Shown: positions 9,359 to 18,963, counted from the stretch's first letter. The stretch: 64,000 bases of DNA from Janthinobacterium sp. LM6 (GCF_002002885.1 NZ_CP019510.1:5208001-5272000); one strand, 5' to 3'. Program-made: numbers and translations. The notes: a model not told the origin generated them from the sequence alone.

Positions 9359-10013
9359 TCAGGGCTGCCAGCCCAGCGCGTGGCGCAGCAACAGCGCGGA
9401 CAACACGAACATGGTGACGCCGATCAAGCCATCGAGCACTTGCCAGGCCCGGGGCCGCGCAAACCACGGCGCCAGCCAGCGCGCGCCATATCCCAGCGAT
9501 GCAAACCACAGCAGGCTGGCCGCGCCCGCGCCAGCGATAAACCAGCCGCGCAGCGCGCCCGGCTGCTGGGCGCCAATACTTCCCACCAGCAATACCGTAT
9601 CCAGATACACGTGCGGGTTGAGCAAAGTTAAAGGCCGCCGCCTGGGCCAGGATGGCCGTCAGGCCCAGTCCGGCGCGCCCCTCGGCGGCGCGCAACTGCT
9701 GCGGCCGGCGGGCGCGCCGCAGGGCTTGCCAACCGTAGACGGCCAGGAAGGCGGCGCCGCCCAGCGCCAGCGCGCTGGCCAGCAAGGGGCGCTGCCCCAA
9801 CGCATGGGCCATGCCCAGCACCCCGGCGCCGATCAGCGCCGCATCGGCCAGGGCGCAAAACAGCACGATGGCACCCACATGTTCGCGGCGCAAGCCTTGC
9901 CGCAAGACAAAGGCATTTTGCGAGCCGATGGCGACGATGAGTCCCAGGCCCAGGGTCAAGCCCTGGAAAAAGACGGAAAAAACCAGTGGTGTGGTGGCGC
10001 TCGAGAGTGTCAT
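9359..10013 (-). pseudogene. argO: LysE/ArgO-family amino-acid exporter, frameshifted
   Basis: The N-terminal part (from ATG 10013) is a typical LysE/ArgO exporter start, with GLTLGLGLIVAIGSQNAFVLRQG and GADAALIGAGVLG-like helices. At about 9624-9626 one extra base breaks the frame. The conserved AAF(N)LLNPHVYLDTVLLVG motif is split, with AAFN in one frame and LLNPHVYLDTVLLVGSIG in the next, which runs intact to a stop at 9359. Removing one A:T pair of the AAA triplet restores one ~217-residue protein with six helices. It is divergent from the ArgP-like regulator, the usual pairing. It is either a true pseudogene or a sequence error. Confidence 0.85.
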
Positions 10014-10086
10014 GCGGCGATCTTGCCAGCCGAAAGGAATGAAGGCAAACTACCTTTTCTATAGCTAGTTAAGGAAAACTTCATTC

Positions 10087-10983
10087 ATGCTCGATTATGC
10101 CGCCCTCGCTGCCCTGGCCGCCGTCATCCGCGAAGGCAGTTTCGAGCGCGCGGCGCGCACCTTGCACGTGACGCCATCGGCCATCTCGCAGCGCATCCGC
10201 CTGCTGGAAGAGCGCGTCGGCTGCGCGCTGGTGATACGCGACCAGCCCTGCCGCGCCACGGAAACGGGCCGGCGCCTGTGCCAGCACGTGGACCAGGTGC
10301 AGCTGCTGGAACAGGATTTGCAGGGGACCTTGCCGGCGCTGGCAGTGCAGGGGCAGTCGCGCGCCAGCGTGCCCATCGCCGTGAATGCCGACAGCCTGGC
10401 CACCTGGCTGGCGCCCGCCATCGCCGCCTTTGCGGCCGAATACCCAGTGCTGCTGCAAGTGGCCGTCGACGACCAGGACCATACGGCCGAATGGCTGCGC
10501 AGCGGCGCCGTGCTGGCGGCCGTCAGCGCCACGGCCCGGCCCGCATCGGGCTGCAACAGCCGCCCGCTGGGCGCCATGCGCTACCTGGCGGCCGCCAGTC
10601 CCGCCTTCCTGCAGCGGTATTTTGCCCACGGCGTGGGCGCCGCCAGCCTGGCGCTGGCGCCCAGCCTCGTCTTCAATACCAAGGACGAGCTGCAGGCGCG
10701 CTGGGTGCGGCGCCTGTGCCACCGGCACGTGGAATTGCCGCGCCATGCCCTGCCCTCATCGCACGCCTTCGTCACGGCCGCCCTGGCGGGCATGGGCTGG
10801 GGCTTGCACCCGCAGGCGCTGATCCAGCCATGTCTCGACAATGGCAGCCTGGTCGAACTGCTGCCCGCTACGCCCCTCGATGTGCCGCTGCACTGGCATA
10901 CGGCGCGCGCCGCGTCCGGCCTGCTCGACGGCTTGAGCGGCGCCATCCTGGCCGCCGCCCGCACGGACCTGCTGCCGCCCTGA
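10087..10983 (+). CDS. argP: LysR-type regulator, ArgP/LysG family
   Basis: This 298-residue LysR-type regulator has an N-terminal winged helix-turn-helix (residues ~3-60; SFERAARTLHVTPSAISQRIRLLEERVG) and a substrate-binding-fold effector domain. The N-terminal sequence MLDYAALAALAAVIREGSF and the LysE-type neighbour place it in the ArgP/LysG subgroup, which senses Lys/Arg and activates the adjacent exporter. The 73-bp divergent intergenic region would hold the shared operator. The gene itself looks intact although its probable target is frameshifted. Confidence 0.88.
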   Translation: MLDYAALAALAAVIREGSFERAARTLHVTPSAISQRIRLLEERVGCALVIRDQPCRATETGRRLCQHVDQVQLLEQDLQGTLPALAVQGQSRASVPIAVNADSLATWLAPAIAAFAAEYPVLLQVAVDDQDHTAEWLRSGAVLAAVSATARPASGCNSRPLGAMRYLAAASPAFLQRYFAHGVGAASLALAPSLVFNTKDELQARWVRRLCHRHVELPRHALPSSHAFVTAALAGMGWGLHPQALIQPCLDNGSLVELLPATPLDVPLHWHTARAASGLLDGLSGAILAAARTDLLPP

Positions 10984-10992
10984 TTGCCAGCC

Positions 10993-12252
10993 TCAGGGCT
11001 GGTCGCTGCTGAGCGCAAAGCGCCGGCGCCGCAAGTCGACGTTCAAGCGCAGCTGGTGATGCTTGACCAGGTAGCGCACGCCGACCAGCGCCGCCGCCAG
11101 GCCCGACAGCGCGGCGATGCCCAGCGCCCAGCGCGGGCCGAAGGTGTCGGCTACCCAACCCACGATGGGCGCGCCAAGCGGCGTGCCGCCGGCCGAGATG
11201 GCCAGCACGATGGCCATGACCCGGCCCCGCATGGCGGGCGCCGTCGACAGCTGCACGCTGCTGTTGACGCTGGTGGTAAACGTTTGCGCGGCGATGCCGA
11301 TGACTACCAGCATCATGCCGAACAGCCAGTAATTGGGCATCACGGCGGCCAGCGCGCACGCCAGGCCGAACAGCGCCGCCGCCCCCAGCAGCAAGGCCAG
11401 CGTCGGCTGGCCCCGCCCCGCCGCCAGCAGGGCGCCGGCCACGGAGCCGCAAGCCATCACGGAACTGAGCACGCCATACTGGCCGGCGCCCGCATGGAAG
11501 GCCGTCACGGACATGGTCGACAGGAAAATCGGGAAGTTCAGGCCGAAAGTGCCGATCAGGAACAGCATCAGCAAAATGGCCATCAGGTCGGGCCGCTGGC
11601 GCACGTAGCGGAAACCCTCGCCCAGGCTGGCCCGCGTGGCCTTCAGGCGCGGCGCGCGGCGCAGCAATTCCACGCGCAGCAGCAACAGCGAACCGATCAC
11701 GGCGGCAAACGAGACGGCGTTGATGATGAAGACCCAGCCGCTGCCGACGCTGCTGATCAGCAAGCCGGCCACGGCCGGGCCCAGCATGCGCGCCGCATTG
11801 AACGAGGTGGAATTGAGCGCCACGGCATTGGTCAAGTCTTCCTCGCCGACGATTTCGGCCACAAAAGTCTGGCGCACGGGCGCATCGAAGGCCGTCACGC
11901 AGCCCAGCAGGAAAGCAAACACATACACGTGCCACAGTTGCACGAGGCCGCTGATGCACAGCAAACCCAGGCACAGCGCCAGCAAACCCATGGCCGCCTG
12001 CGTGCACAGCAGCAATTTCCTGCGGTCGAGCAAGTCGGCCGCCATGCCCGTCAGGGGCAGCAACAGCAGTTGCGGGCCGAATTGCAAGGCCATGACGATG
12101 CCGACGGCGCTGGCATTGTGCTGCGTCAATTCGCTCAGCACCAGCCAATCCTGCGCCGTGCGCTGCATCCAGGTGCCGATATTCGACACGAGGGCGCCGC
12201 CGGCCCAGATACGGTAATTGGGATTGCGTAGCGAACGGAATGTGTTGTTCAT
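10993..12252 (-). CDS. MFS transporter, EntS-like (DHA3/MFS_3 family)
   Basis: This is a 419-residue integral membrane protein with about 12 hydrophobic segments. The start is typical of MFS_3 drug or siderophore exporters (RSLRNPNYRIWAGGALVSNIGTWMQRTAQDWLV), and the cytoplasmic-loop motif GMAADLLDRRKLLL lies near residue 75. It lies 48 bp downstream of a MarR regulator on the same strand, so it is probably the transporter that regulator controls. The substrate cannot be told from sequence. Confidence 0.88.
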   Translation of the reverse strand: MNNTFRSLRNPNYRIWAGGALVSNIGTWMQRTAQDWLVLSELTQHNASAVGIVMALQFGPQLLLLPLTGMAADLLDRRKLLLCTQAAMGLLALCLGLLCISGLVQLWHVYVFAFLLGCVTAFDAPVRQTFVAEIVGEEDLTNAVALNSTSFNAARMLGPAVAGLLISSVGSGWVFIINAVSFAAVIGSLLLLRVELLRRAPRLKATRASLGEGFRYVRQRPDLMAILLMLFLIGTFGLNFPIFLSTMSVTAFHAGAGQYGVLSSVMACGSVAGALLAAGRGQPTLALLLGAAALFGLACALAAVMPNYWLFGMMLVVIGIAAQTFTTSVNSSVQLSTAPAMRGRVMAIVLAISAGGTPLGAPIVGWVADTFGPRWALGIAALSGLAAALVGVRYLVKHHQLRLNVDLRRRRFALSSDQP

Positions 12253-12300
12253 CTGGGCGTGCGGGCTCCTTGCCGGGGTCGTGGTGGAAAATTCAGCGGA

Positions 12301-12753
12301 TCACTCCGCCAAACGTTTGAGTAATGCCACCGCATGGTTCAGTTCGGTGACTTCGTCCGGCGTGAGCCGGGTTTCAATGGTGCGTGCCAGCCAGTCTTCG
12401 CGCGCGGCGCGGCTGGCTGCGATCCAGGCGCGGCAACTGTCCGTCAGGGTCAATAGCGTTTGCCGGCCGTCGAGCGGATCGGGCGAGCCCGTCACCATCC
12501 GCGCCTCGGTCAGCGCCAGCACGGTGGCGGCCATCGACTGGGGCCGCATGCCTTCGGCACGCGCCAGGCTGCTGGCCGTGGCCGGGCCGTCGCGTTCAAG
12601 ACGGCTGAGCACAGATGCCTGCGACATGCTGACATCGCCCAGGTGCGCCTCTTCGCGCAGGCGGCGGCGCAGCTTGCCGACCAGGATGCGCAATTCGCCG
12701 GCCAGTTGCAGAACTTGTTCGTGGTCTTCTTGCGGGACGGTCATGGCAGTCAT
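12301..12753 (-). CDS. MarR-family transcriptional regulator
   Basis: This 150-residue MarR-type winged-helix protein carries a recognition helix region (SMSQASVLSRLERDGPATASSLARAEGM) and a beta-wing motif (DPLDGRQTLLTLT). Usually such proteins are dimeric repressors released by phenolic or other lipophilic ligands. It is transcribed towards the MFS gene and preceded by a 9-bp-arm inverted repeat at 12784-12817. Starts at ATG 12753 or 12744 are both possible; neither has a clear ribosome site. Autoregulation is an inference from the palindrome. Confidence 0.88.
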   Translation of the reverse strand: MTAMTVPQEDHEQVLQLAGELRILVGKLRRRLREEAHLGDVSMSQASVLSRLERDGPATASSLARAEGMRPQSMAATVLALTEARMVTGSPDPLDGRQTLLTLTDSCRAWIAASRAAREDWLARTIETRLTPDEVTELNHAVALLKRLAE

Positions 12754-12783
12754 GTAGTGGATCAACAGCCTCCACTATAACAG

Positions 12784-12817
12784 ATATGCAGGTAGACTGC
12801 ACAGTTTGCCTGCATAT
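12784..12817. promoter_or_regulatory. Probable MarR operator, double palindrome
   Basis: Perfect 9-bp arms ATATGCAGG / CCTGCATAT are separated by 16 bp, about 30 bp upstream of the marR start. On either strand the arms extend into near-identical 14-mers (ATGCAGGTAGACTG and, inverted, ATGCAGGCAAACTG), i.e. two overlapping operator copies. This is the pattern of an autoregulated MarR repressor; binding by this protein is inferred. Confidence 0.6.
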
Positions 12818-12845
12818 TTTATCAAGATAGCCATCTTGCGGACGC

Positions 12846-12885
12846 AAAAAAGCCGGGGCGGGAGATCTGCTCCCAGCCCCGGCTT
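12846..12885 (-). terminator. Rho-independent terminator after flgL
   Basis: Read on the minus strand, a 10-bp stem AAGCCGGGGC / GCCCCGGCTT encloses an inner GGGAG/CTCCC stem and is followed by six T. It lies 24 bp past the flgL stop and marks the end of the flgKL transcript. Confidence 0.88.
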
Positions 12886-12908
12886 GCCGGCCATCCGATG
12901 CGGATCGC

Positions 12909-14150
12909 TTAGCTGATGTAATTGAACAGCGACAGGCCCGAGATCGAGGTAAACGACTTCTGCGCCGCCTGCAGGGTGATCTGTTGCTGGCTGAACAGGG
13001 AAATCGCCTTCACCATATCCAGGTCCTGCAAGCCCGACAGGGTGCTCGCATACTGCAGGTCGAGGTCGTCGCCGGCGCTGTCGAGCGTGTCGAGTTCCTT
13101 CAGGCGCGAACCGACTTCCGCGCGCACCGACAGCACGTTGTCGTAAGCCGTGTCGAGGATATCGTGCGCCGCGTTCAGGCCGGCCGTCAGGCGCGCCTGC
13201 CCCGCGTCGCCCGAGGCCGGCTGGCCCAGCACACCGATCAGCTTGGTGATGGTGCTAAAGATCGATTCCTTGCCGCTGGGCTCCAGGGTGAACTTGTCCA
13301 GGTCGGCCGGCTTGCCCGCGACATTGACTTGCTGGCCGTCAAAGTTGATGGCGTCGCCAGACTTGTAGGGCACGGGCACGGCGGGATTCGGGATGGTCTG
13401 GCCCAGGGTTACGTCCGTCACGGTATAGGTCGTGACGGCAGCGGTGCCCGTGCCCGTCACCTGGAAATCGATCGAGTACTTATGCCCCGTCAACTTGGTG
13501 GGATCGGTGACGGTGCCGCCGGAAATGATGCCGGCGCCGCCGCGCGTGAAGTTGCCCGGATCGGCCGCCGTGGTGAACTTGCCGTTGCCCGTCAAATTAT
13601 TCTCAAACACGGTCGCGCCCGAATCGCTGGTGGCCAGGTAGCGGGCCGAGCCCACTTGCAGCTCGCGCTGGCCCTGGTCGCCCACGTAGGTGGCGCCGCC
13701 CGGCGTCTGGCTGAACGGTTGCGTCGTCGACTTGTAGCCGGCAAACAGGTAGCCGCCCGCGTTGTCGGACGTGTTGGCGATGCCCAACAGATCGGTCAAA
13801 CGGCCCTGCAGCTCCGTGGCCAGGCTCTGGCGGTCGACATCCTTCAAGGCCGGATTGCCGGCCTTGAGCACCAGATCCTGCACGTCGGCGATCAGCGAAG
13901 TGGTGCTGGCCAGGGCCAGCTCTTCCTGCGAGAGGAAATTCTTGGCGTTCGAGCGGTTCGTCACGAATTGCGTGTTGATCGTTTGCGACTGCGTCACTTC
14001 CAGCGCGCGCGCCGAGGCGATCGGGTCGTCGGCCGGCGTCAGGTTGCGGCGGTTCGCCGACAGCTGCATCTGGGTACGGTTCAACGCGCCCTGCAGGTTG
14101 TTCAGCTGCGTGCTGCCCGCGTCATAGATCATTTTGGTACTGATGCGCAT
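12909..14150 (-). CDS. flgL: Hook-filament junction protein FlgL (HAP3)
   Basis: FlgL (413 aa) is the distal hook-filament junction protein on which flagellin polymerises. The flagellin-like N-terminus (MRISTKMIYDAGSTQLNNLQ) and C-terminus (YASTLSGLQDLDMVKAISLF) are conserved. The middle (about residues 140-290) is a variable surface domain, which makes it longer than the 317-residue enteric form but normal for Burkholderiales. It follows flgK by 51 bp; a strong terminator lies downstream. Confidence 0.96.
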   Translation of the reverse strand: MRISTKMIYDAGSTQLNNLQGALNRTQMQLSANRRNLTPADDPIASARALEVTQSQTINTQFVTNRSNAKNFLSQEELALASTTSLIADVQDLVLKAGNPALKDVDRQSLATELQGRLTDLLGIANTSDNAGGYLFAGYKSTTQPFSQTPGGATYVGDQGQRELQVGSARYLATSDSGATVFENNLTGNGKFTTAADPGNFTRGGAGIISGGTVTDPTKLTGHKYSIDFQVTGTGTAAVTTYTVTDVTLGQTIPNPAVPVPYKSGDAINFDGQQVNVAGKPADLDKFTLEPSGKESIFSTITKLIGVLGQPASGDAGQARLTAGLNAAHDILDTAYDNVLSVRAEVGSRLKELDTLDSAGDDLDLQYASTLSGLQDLDMVKAISLFSQQQITLQAAQKSFTSISGLSLFNYIS

Positions 14151-14201
14151 GATGCTGCCCTTCCTGATGGCGGCGGACGCCAGGCGCCGCCGCTTGAATA
14201 A

Positions 14202-16169
14202 TTAACGTCCGAGGCCGATGACCACGTCGAACAGGGTGCTGGCGATCTGCATGACCTTGCCGCAAGCCTGGTAGGCTTGCTGATAGCGCAGCAGATTGGC
14301 CGCCTCTTCATCGAGGTTGACGCCGGAGACGGCTTGCTGCTGCGTGCTGGTTTGTTGCAACAACGCAAGACTGGCCAGGCCGCTGACCTGTACTTCGCGC
14401 GTCTTGTTGCCGACATAGCTGACGGTTTCCGCGTACGAACCCTGGAACGTGGCCTTGCCGCCGTCGAGAATGTTTTTCGTCTGCAAGCCCGCCAGTAGGG
14501 AGGCATTGCGGTTGTCGCCCACGCCGCCCGAGTTCGGCCCGATGGTGAATTTATCGCCCTGCGCGGGCGCCCCCGTCATGTTGACGTTGATGCCGCCAAA
14601 GCTGAAGCTGTCGCCTTCCGTGTACGGGATGTTCGCCGTGCCGGCCGGATACGTGGTGGTGGCGCCGTTCAAGCCTTTCACCGTCACGGCCTGGCCCGCG
14701 GGGAAACCCGACAGCGAAGTGGTCGCCTTGTCGTACGTCAAGGTGACGGTGCCCGTCAAGGCATTGCCCGGCGTCAAATATGCCTTGTCGACGCTACCTG
14801 CGCCCAGCTTGCCGCTGCCCGTGTTGCTGACGGGCGCGCCCGTGGCGATCGGCGCGCCGGCAGCCAGCTTGTTGCGGTCGGTAATCGCCACGGCCAGGTC
14901 GGAAGCGCCGTGGGCCGTCGGCCTGACCATGAAGTTGTCGCCTTCGGCAGCCGCGCCCGAGATCGAGAAATCCACGCCGTCGATGGTTTGCGGCACCGTT
15001 TGCGGATACGGGTTGATGGTCGTTTTCGCGCCGTCGCTCTGGCGCGTCACCACATAATTGGCGCCGTCATACTTGACGGCATAATCGCTGGCCGTCAGCT
15101 TGGTCGGATCGCTGACCTTGGCCGACAGAACGGTCGTGCTGGTCGCGTTATTGCGGTAATCGGCGCCGATGACGGGATCGGGCAGCTTGAAGAAGTCGCC
15201 CCCCATGTCGCCATTCAAGTCCTGGCCCAGCTTGTGCTGTTCATTGAAGGTGGAAGCCAGTGCGATGGCGACCTTGCCCAGCGAATTCTGGATACGGTCC
15301 AGGCTGCCGCTGCGGAATTCCAGCAAGCCGCCCAGCGCGCCGCCGCTCAAGGAACTTTCCGACAGCTTGGTGACGCTGGTGCCCGTCACATAGCCCACGT
15401 CCAGGCGGTTCGGGTCCGTCGGCGACGGCGTGACGGCCAGCTCGAAGTTCTTGTCGCCCACCACCAGCGGCTGGCCCGAGCCGATCGAGACGGTAATCGA
15501 GTTGCCCGCGCCAGGCTGAACCGTTGCCTTGACGTATTTGTTCAGCTCAGTGATCAGCTGGTCGCGCTGGTCCAGCAAATCGTTGGGCTGATTGCTTTCA
15601 TTCACGGTCAGATTGGTAATCGAGGTATTCAGTTCCGCGATCTGCTTGGCGTATGAATTGATCACCTTGACGTTCGAGGTGATCTGCGAATTGACGCCGT
15701 CGCCGATCTCCGTCAGGCGCGCGCTGAGGCCCTGGAAGCGGGCCGTCAGCGAGTTTGCGCTCGACAGCAATGCCTGGCGCGACGACACGGACGAGGGATT
15801 CGAGCTGAAATCCTGCACGCCCTTGAAGAAATCGGCCATCGCCGGCGACAGCCCGGCCGTGGGGTCGGCCAGCATATTGTCGATCTGGCTGATCTGCGTG
15901 TAATACGCGTCGAGCGAACTGGTGGCCGACTGCGCGCCATTTACCTGGGCCGCCATGAAACCGTCGTACTGGCGCTTGACTTGCGATACCTCGGTACCAT
16001 TGCCAACAAAGCCATAACCGGCATTGTTGAACTGCGCCGTCTGCTGCAGCACCACCTGGCGGTTGTAACCGTCCACGTTGGCATTGGTGATGTTATGCCC
16101 GGTCGTCGACAGGCCCACCTGCGCTGCAAGCAAACCGCTCTTACCGATGCTGAGTAGATTCGAAGTCAT
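14202..16169 (-). CDS. flgK: Hook-filament junction protein FlgK (HAP1)
   Basis: FlgK (655 aa) is the first hook-filament junction protein. The N-terminus (SNLLSIGKSGLLAAQVGLSTTGHNITNANVDGYNR, shown here across two motifs: the rod-hook signature and the NANVDGYNRQ turn) and the C-terminal VSGVNLDEEAANLLRYQQAY helix are diagnostic. A large central variable region (residues ~230-560) is rich in Gly, Thr and Asp. A sigma-28-like promoter lies 29 bp upstream, fitting late, FliA-dependent expression of flgKL. Confidence 0.97.
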   Translation of the reverse strand: MTSNLLSIGKSGLLAAQVGLSTTGHNITNANVDGYNRQVVLQQTAQFNNAGYGFVGNGTEVSQVKRQYDGFMAAQVNGAQSATSSLDAYYTQISQIDNMLADPTAGLSPAMADFFKGVQDFSSNPSSVSSRQALLSSANSLTARFQGLSARLTEIGDGVNSQITSNVKVINSYAKQIAELNTSITNLTVNESNQPNDLLDQRDQLITELNKYVKATVQPGAGNSITVSIGSGQPLVVGDKNFELAVTPSPTDPNRLDVGYVTGTSVTKLSESSLSGGALGGLLEFRSGSLDRIQNSLGKVAIALASTFNEQHKLGQDLNGDMGGDFFKLPDPVIGADYRNNATSTTVLSAKVSDPTKLTASDYAVKYDGANYVVTRQSDGAKTTINPYPQTVPQTIDGVDFSISGAAAEGDNFMVRPTAHGASDLAVAITDRNKLAAGAPIATGAPVSNTGSGKLGAGSVDKAYLTPGNALTGTVTLTYDKATTSLSGFPAGQAVTVKGLNGATTTYPAGTANIPYTEGDSFSFGGINVNMTGAPAQGDKFTIGPNSGGVGDNRNASLLAGLQTKNILDGGKATFQGSYAETVSYVGNKTREVQVSGLASLALLQQTSTQQQAVSGVNLDEEAANLLRYQQAYQACGKVMQIASTLFDVVIGLGR

Positions 16170-16197
16170 GGTGTCTTATTGGTTACCGTCAATAGTA

Positions 16198-16224
16198 TTT
16201 ACGGCAGCCGCGGCGAAAACTTGA
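16198..16224 (-). promoter_or_regulatory. Sigma-28 (FliA) promoter of flgKL
   Basis: On the minus strand, TCAAGTTT-N11-GCCGTAAA lies 29 bp upstream of flgK. The -35 matches the TAAAGTTT consensus in 7 of 8 positions, the -10 matches GCCGATAA in 6 of 8, and the 11-nt spacing is exact. flgKL is a known FliA target in enteric bacteria. Confidence 0.65.
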
Positions 16225-16257
16225 AGCGCGCGGCTTGCACGGGGGCAAGGCGGGGCG

Positions 16258-17184
16258 TCAGCCGACCAGAGAATTTTTAATGATTTTTGTCAATTTGGCA
16301 GCGTAATTCGGGTCCGTCGCATAGCCGGCTTTCTGCAAGCCCTGGGCGAAGGTGCTGGCGTCGCCCGCGCTGGCCAGGACTTTTTCGTAGCGCTTGTTGT
16401 TGGTAATCAACTGCGCATAATCCTTGAAGCTGTCGGCATAGCTGTCATAGGCGCGGAATTTTTCCACCTTGCGCTGCGCCTTGCCATTTACATATTCCGT
16501 GGTAACAGCTTCCGTGACCTTGCCCTTCCAGTCGCTCGATGCCTTGATGCCGAACAGGTTGTGGCTGCTGCTGCCGTCGCGGCTGATGATTTCGCGCTTG
16601 CCCCAGCCCGTTTCCAGCGCCGCCTGGCCCAGCATGAACTTGGCCGGGATGCCCGTGGCGCGGCTGGCTTCTTCCGCATGCACGCCCAGCTTTTCCTGGA
16701 AGGCGCGCACGTGCGGCGCCTGCGTGGCGTTGGCCTTGTCGCTCAGGGTCTTGCCGCTGGCGGCGGCGCTGCCGGCCCCCTCGGCGAGGGCGCCCTGCTG
16801 CTGGCGGAAGGCGGCCAGCGCCTGCGCCATGCTGGATGACCGGGGCGACGGCGTTTCGGCGCCGTCGGCGGCCAGCGCCTGGTTCGACGACGACAATTGG
16901 CGGATCAGCACGTCAGCCAGGCCCGTGCCCCGCTTGGCCAGGTTCTGGCTCGTCTGCTGGTCCAGCATCGAGGTATACATCTTGCTTTGCTGGCTGTCCA
17001 TGATGCCGTCCTGCGGCGTGGCTTCGCGCATGCTTTTCATCATCATGTTGATGAACATGGCTTCAAATTGCGTGGCCGCCTCTTTCAGGGCGGCGGGATC
17101 CTTCGCCTTGGCGGACTGGCGCAGGCCATCCATGCCTTTCACGTCATAGGCGGCGGTATTGCTGAGGTCGGTTTGGCTGATCAT
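16258..17184 (-). CDS. flgJ: Peptidoglycan hydrolase / rod assembly protein FlgJ
   Basis: FlgJ (308 aa) has two parts. The N-terminal rod-capping domain (residues ~20-110; LKEAATQFEAMFINMMMKSMREA) guides rod assembly. The C-terminal glucosaminidase domain (residues ~150-308; GIPAKFMLGQAALETGWGKRE) locally opens peptidoglycan for the rod. Both domains are complete. A TTG at 17208 would extend the protein into flgI; the ATG at 17184, 10 bp after the flgI stop, is preferred. It is the last gene of the flgB-J run. Confidence 0.95.
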   Translation of the reverse strand: MISQTDLSNTAAYDVKGMDGLRQSAKAKDPAALKEAATQFEAMFINMMMKSMREATPQDGIMDSQQSKMYTSMLDQQTSQNLAKRGTGLADVLIRQLSSSNQALAADGAETPSPRSSSMAQALAAFRQQQGALAEGAGSAAASGKTLSDKANATQAPHVRAFQEKLGVHAEEASRATGIPAKFMLGQAALETGWGKREIISRDGSSSHNLFGIKASSDWKGKVTEAVTTEYVNGKAQRKVEKFRAYDSYADSFKDYAQLITNNKRYEKVLASAGDASTFAQGLQKAGYATDPNYAAKLTKIIKNSLVG

Positions 17185-17194
17185 GGCGTGTCCA

Positions 17195-18310
17195 TCAAAT
17201 GATTTCAAGTTCGGCGCGCAGCGAACCGGCCGCCTTCATCGCCTGCAGGATGGCCAGCAAGTCTTGCGGCGAAGCGCCGATGGCGTTGAGGGCCTTGACC
17301 ACGTCGGACAGCGAGGCGCCGCCCTTGACCAGCATGACCTTGCCCGGTTCCTTCTTGATATCGATCTGCGCCGTCTGCGTGACCACCGTGCGCCCGCCCG
17401 ACAAGGGGGCCGGCTGGCTCACTTGCGGCTCGACATTGATGGTGACGGACAGGTTGCCGTGCGAAATGGCGCACGTTTCCAGGGTCACGGACTGGTTCAT
17501 CACGACGGAACCGGTGCGCGCATTCATGATGACCTTGGCCGCCAGGCGGGCCGGGTTGACTTCGATGCTTTCCAGCTGGCCCAAAAAGGACACGCGCTGG
17601 TCGCTGCCGCTCGGCGACTGCACCTGGATCACGCGGCCGTCGAGCGCGGCGGCCGTGCCGGCGCCGTAGCGGCTGTTGATGGCGTCGACCACGCGGCTGG
17701 CGGTGGCGAAATCGGTGGCGTTCAATTCCAGGCGGATGGTGTTGTTGGCGCCCAGCGCCGAAGGCACGGTGCGCTCGACGGTCGCGCCGCCCGAGATGCG
17801 GCCCACGCTCAAGTGATTGATGACGACGGAACTGCCGGCAGCCTGCGCGCCCACGCCGCCCACCAGCACGTTGCCTTGCGCCATGCCGTACACCTGGCCG
17901 TCGGCGCCCTTCAGGGGCGTCATCAATAAAGTGCCGCCGCGCAAGCTTTTCGCATTGCCCATCGACGACACCGTCACGTCGAGCAACTGGCCCGGCTGGG
18001 CAAACGCGGGCAAGGCCGTCGTCACCATCACGGCGGCCACGTTTTTCAGCTGCAAACTGGTGCCTTGCGGCAAGTTGATGCCTTGCTGCTGCAGCATCGC
18101 CGCCACGCTCTGGATGGTGAACGGGGTTTGCGTGGTCTGGTCGCCGCTGCCGTCGAGGCCGACGACGAGGCCATAGCCCATCAGCTGATTCTGGCGCACG
18201 CCGGCGATGCTGGCCAGATCCTTGATGCGCTCGGCTTGCGCCACGGGCGCCAGCAGGGAGATGGCCAGGCCGAAAATGGCGGCAAAGCGGGAAAAGGTCG
18301 ACGTTGCCAT
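17195..18310 (-). CDS. flgI: Flagellar P-ring protein FlgI
   Basis: FlgI (371 aa) forms the periplasmic P-ring bushing around the rod. It has a Sec signal peptide (residues ~1-27, ending LLAPVAQA), followed by the characteristic mature start [21 protein letters not shown] and GLDGSGDQT. The C-terminal [21 protein letters not shown] motif is also conserved. The frame is open much further upstream through flgH, but the ATG at 18310, two bases after the flgH stop, is the only start that gives a signal peptide. Confidence 0.97.
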   Translation of the reverse strand: MATSTFSRFAAIFGLAISLLAPVAQAERIKDLASIAGVRQNQLMGYGLVVGLDGSGDQTTQTPFTIQSVAAMLQQQGINLPQGTSLQLKNVAAVMVTTALPAFAQPGQLLDVTVSSMGNAKSLRGGTLLMTPLKGADGQVYGMAQGNVLVGGVGAQAAGSSVVINHLSVGRISGGATVERTVPSALGANNTIRLELNATDFATASRVVDAINSRYGAGTAAALDGRVIQVQSPSGSDQRVSFLGQLESIEVNPARLAAKVIMNARTGSVVMNQSVTLETCAISHGNLSVTINVEPQVSQPAPLSGGRTVVTQTAQIDIKKEPGKVMLVKGGASLSDVVKALNAIGASPQDLLAILQAMKAAGSLRAELEII

Positions 18311-18312
18311 GA

Positions 18313-18963
18313 TCAGAACGGCAACAGGCTGAGGAAGAAGCGCGAGGCCATCGACGCCATTTCGGCGCGGTCGATCTGGCTGTTGGTGCGGTATTCGACG
18401 CGCGCTTCGGCCACCTGGGTCGAGGGCACGACGTTGCCCGTGCCGATGGTGTCCGGATTGACCATGCCCGAGAAGCGGATGAATTCCGTGCCCTTGTTCA
18501 TGGCGATCTGTTTTTCGCCGGCGACGATCAAGTTTCCGTTTGGCAATACCTCGATCACCGTCACGCCAATGGTGCCGGAAAACGTGTTGCTGGCGGACTG
18601 GTTGTCGCCATCGGCAAATTTCGTCGCGCCATTCGCCGCCACGGTGCCGCCGAAACGGCCCTGGGCGAAGCCCGGCGTGCTGAAGCCCACGCTGCCGGAC
18701 TTGTTGCCGGAGCTGGCGCCCGCCTTGACGGCATTCGTGCGCTCGGTGATGGCGATCGTCATGGTGTCGCCCACGTGGCGCGCGCGGCGGTCTTCGAAGG
18801 CGGGACGGTAGGTCGACGGCTGGTAGATGGAACCGTTGTTGACGACCACGGGTTCCGGCATCGGCGCGCGCGTGGTGGTGGGATATTGCACGATGGACGT
18901 AGGCGTGATGGCGCAGCCGGACAGCAGGACTGCGGACAACAAAGCGATGATGGGGTATTGCAT
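18313..18963 (-). CDS. flgH: Flagellar L-ring lipoprotein FlgH
   Basis: FlgH (216 aa) is the outer-membrane L-ring lipoprotein. The lipobox LLSGC places the acylated Cys at residue 17. The conserved [14 protein letters not shown] and the C-terminal [27 protein letters not shown] core (shown in part) are present. A GGAGG ribosome site at the right spacing fixes the ATG at 18963 over an earlier in-frame start at 18999. flgI follows immediately. Confidence 0.96.
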   Translation of the reverse strand: MQYPIIALLSAVLLSGCAITPTSIVQYPTTTRAPMPEPVVVNNGSIYQPSTYRPAFEDRRARHVGDTMTIAITERTNAVKAGASSGNKSGSVGFSTPGFAQGRFGGTVAANGATKFADGDNQSASNTFSGTIGVTVIEVLPNGNLIVAGEKQIAMNKGTEFIRFSGMVNPDTIGTGNVVPSTQVAEARVEYRTNSQIDRAEMASMASRFFLSLLPF

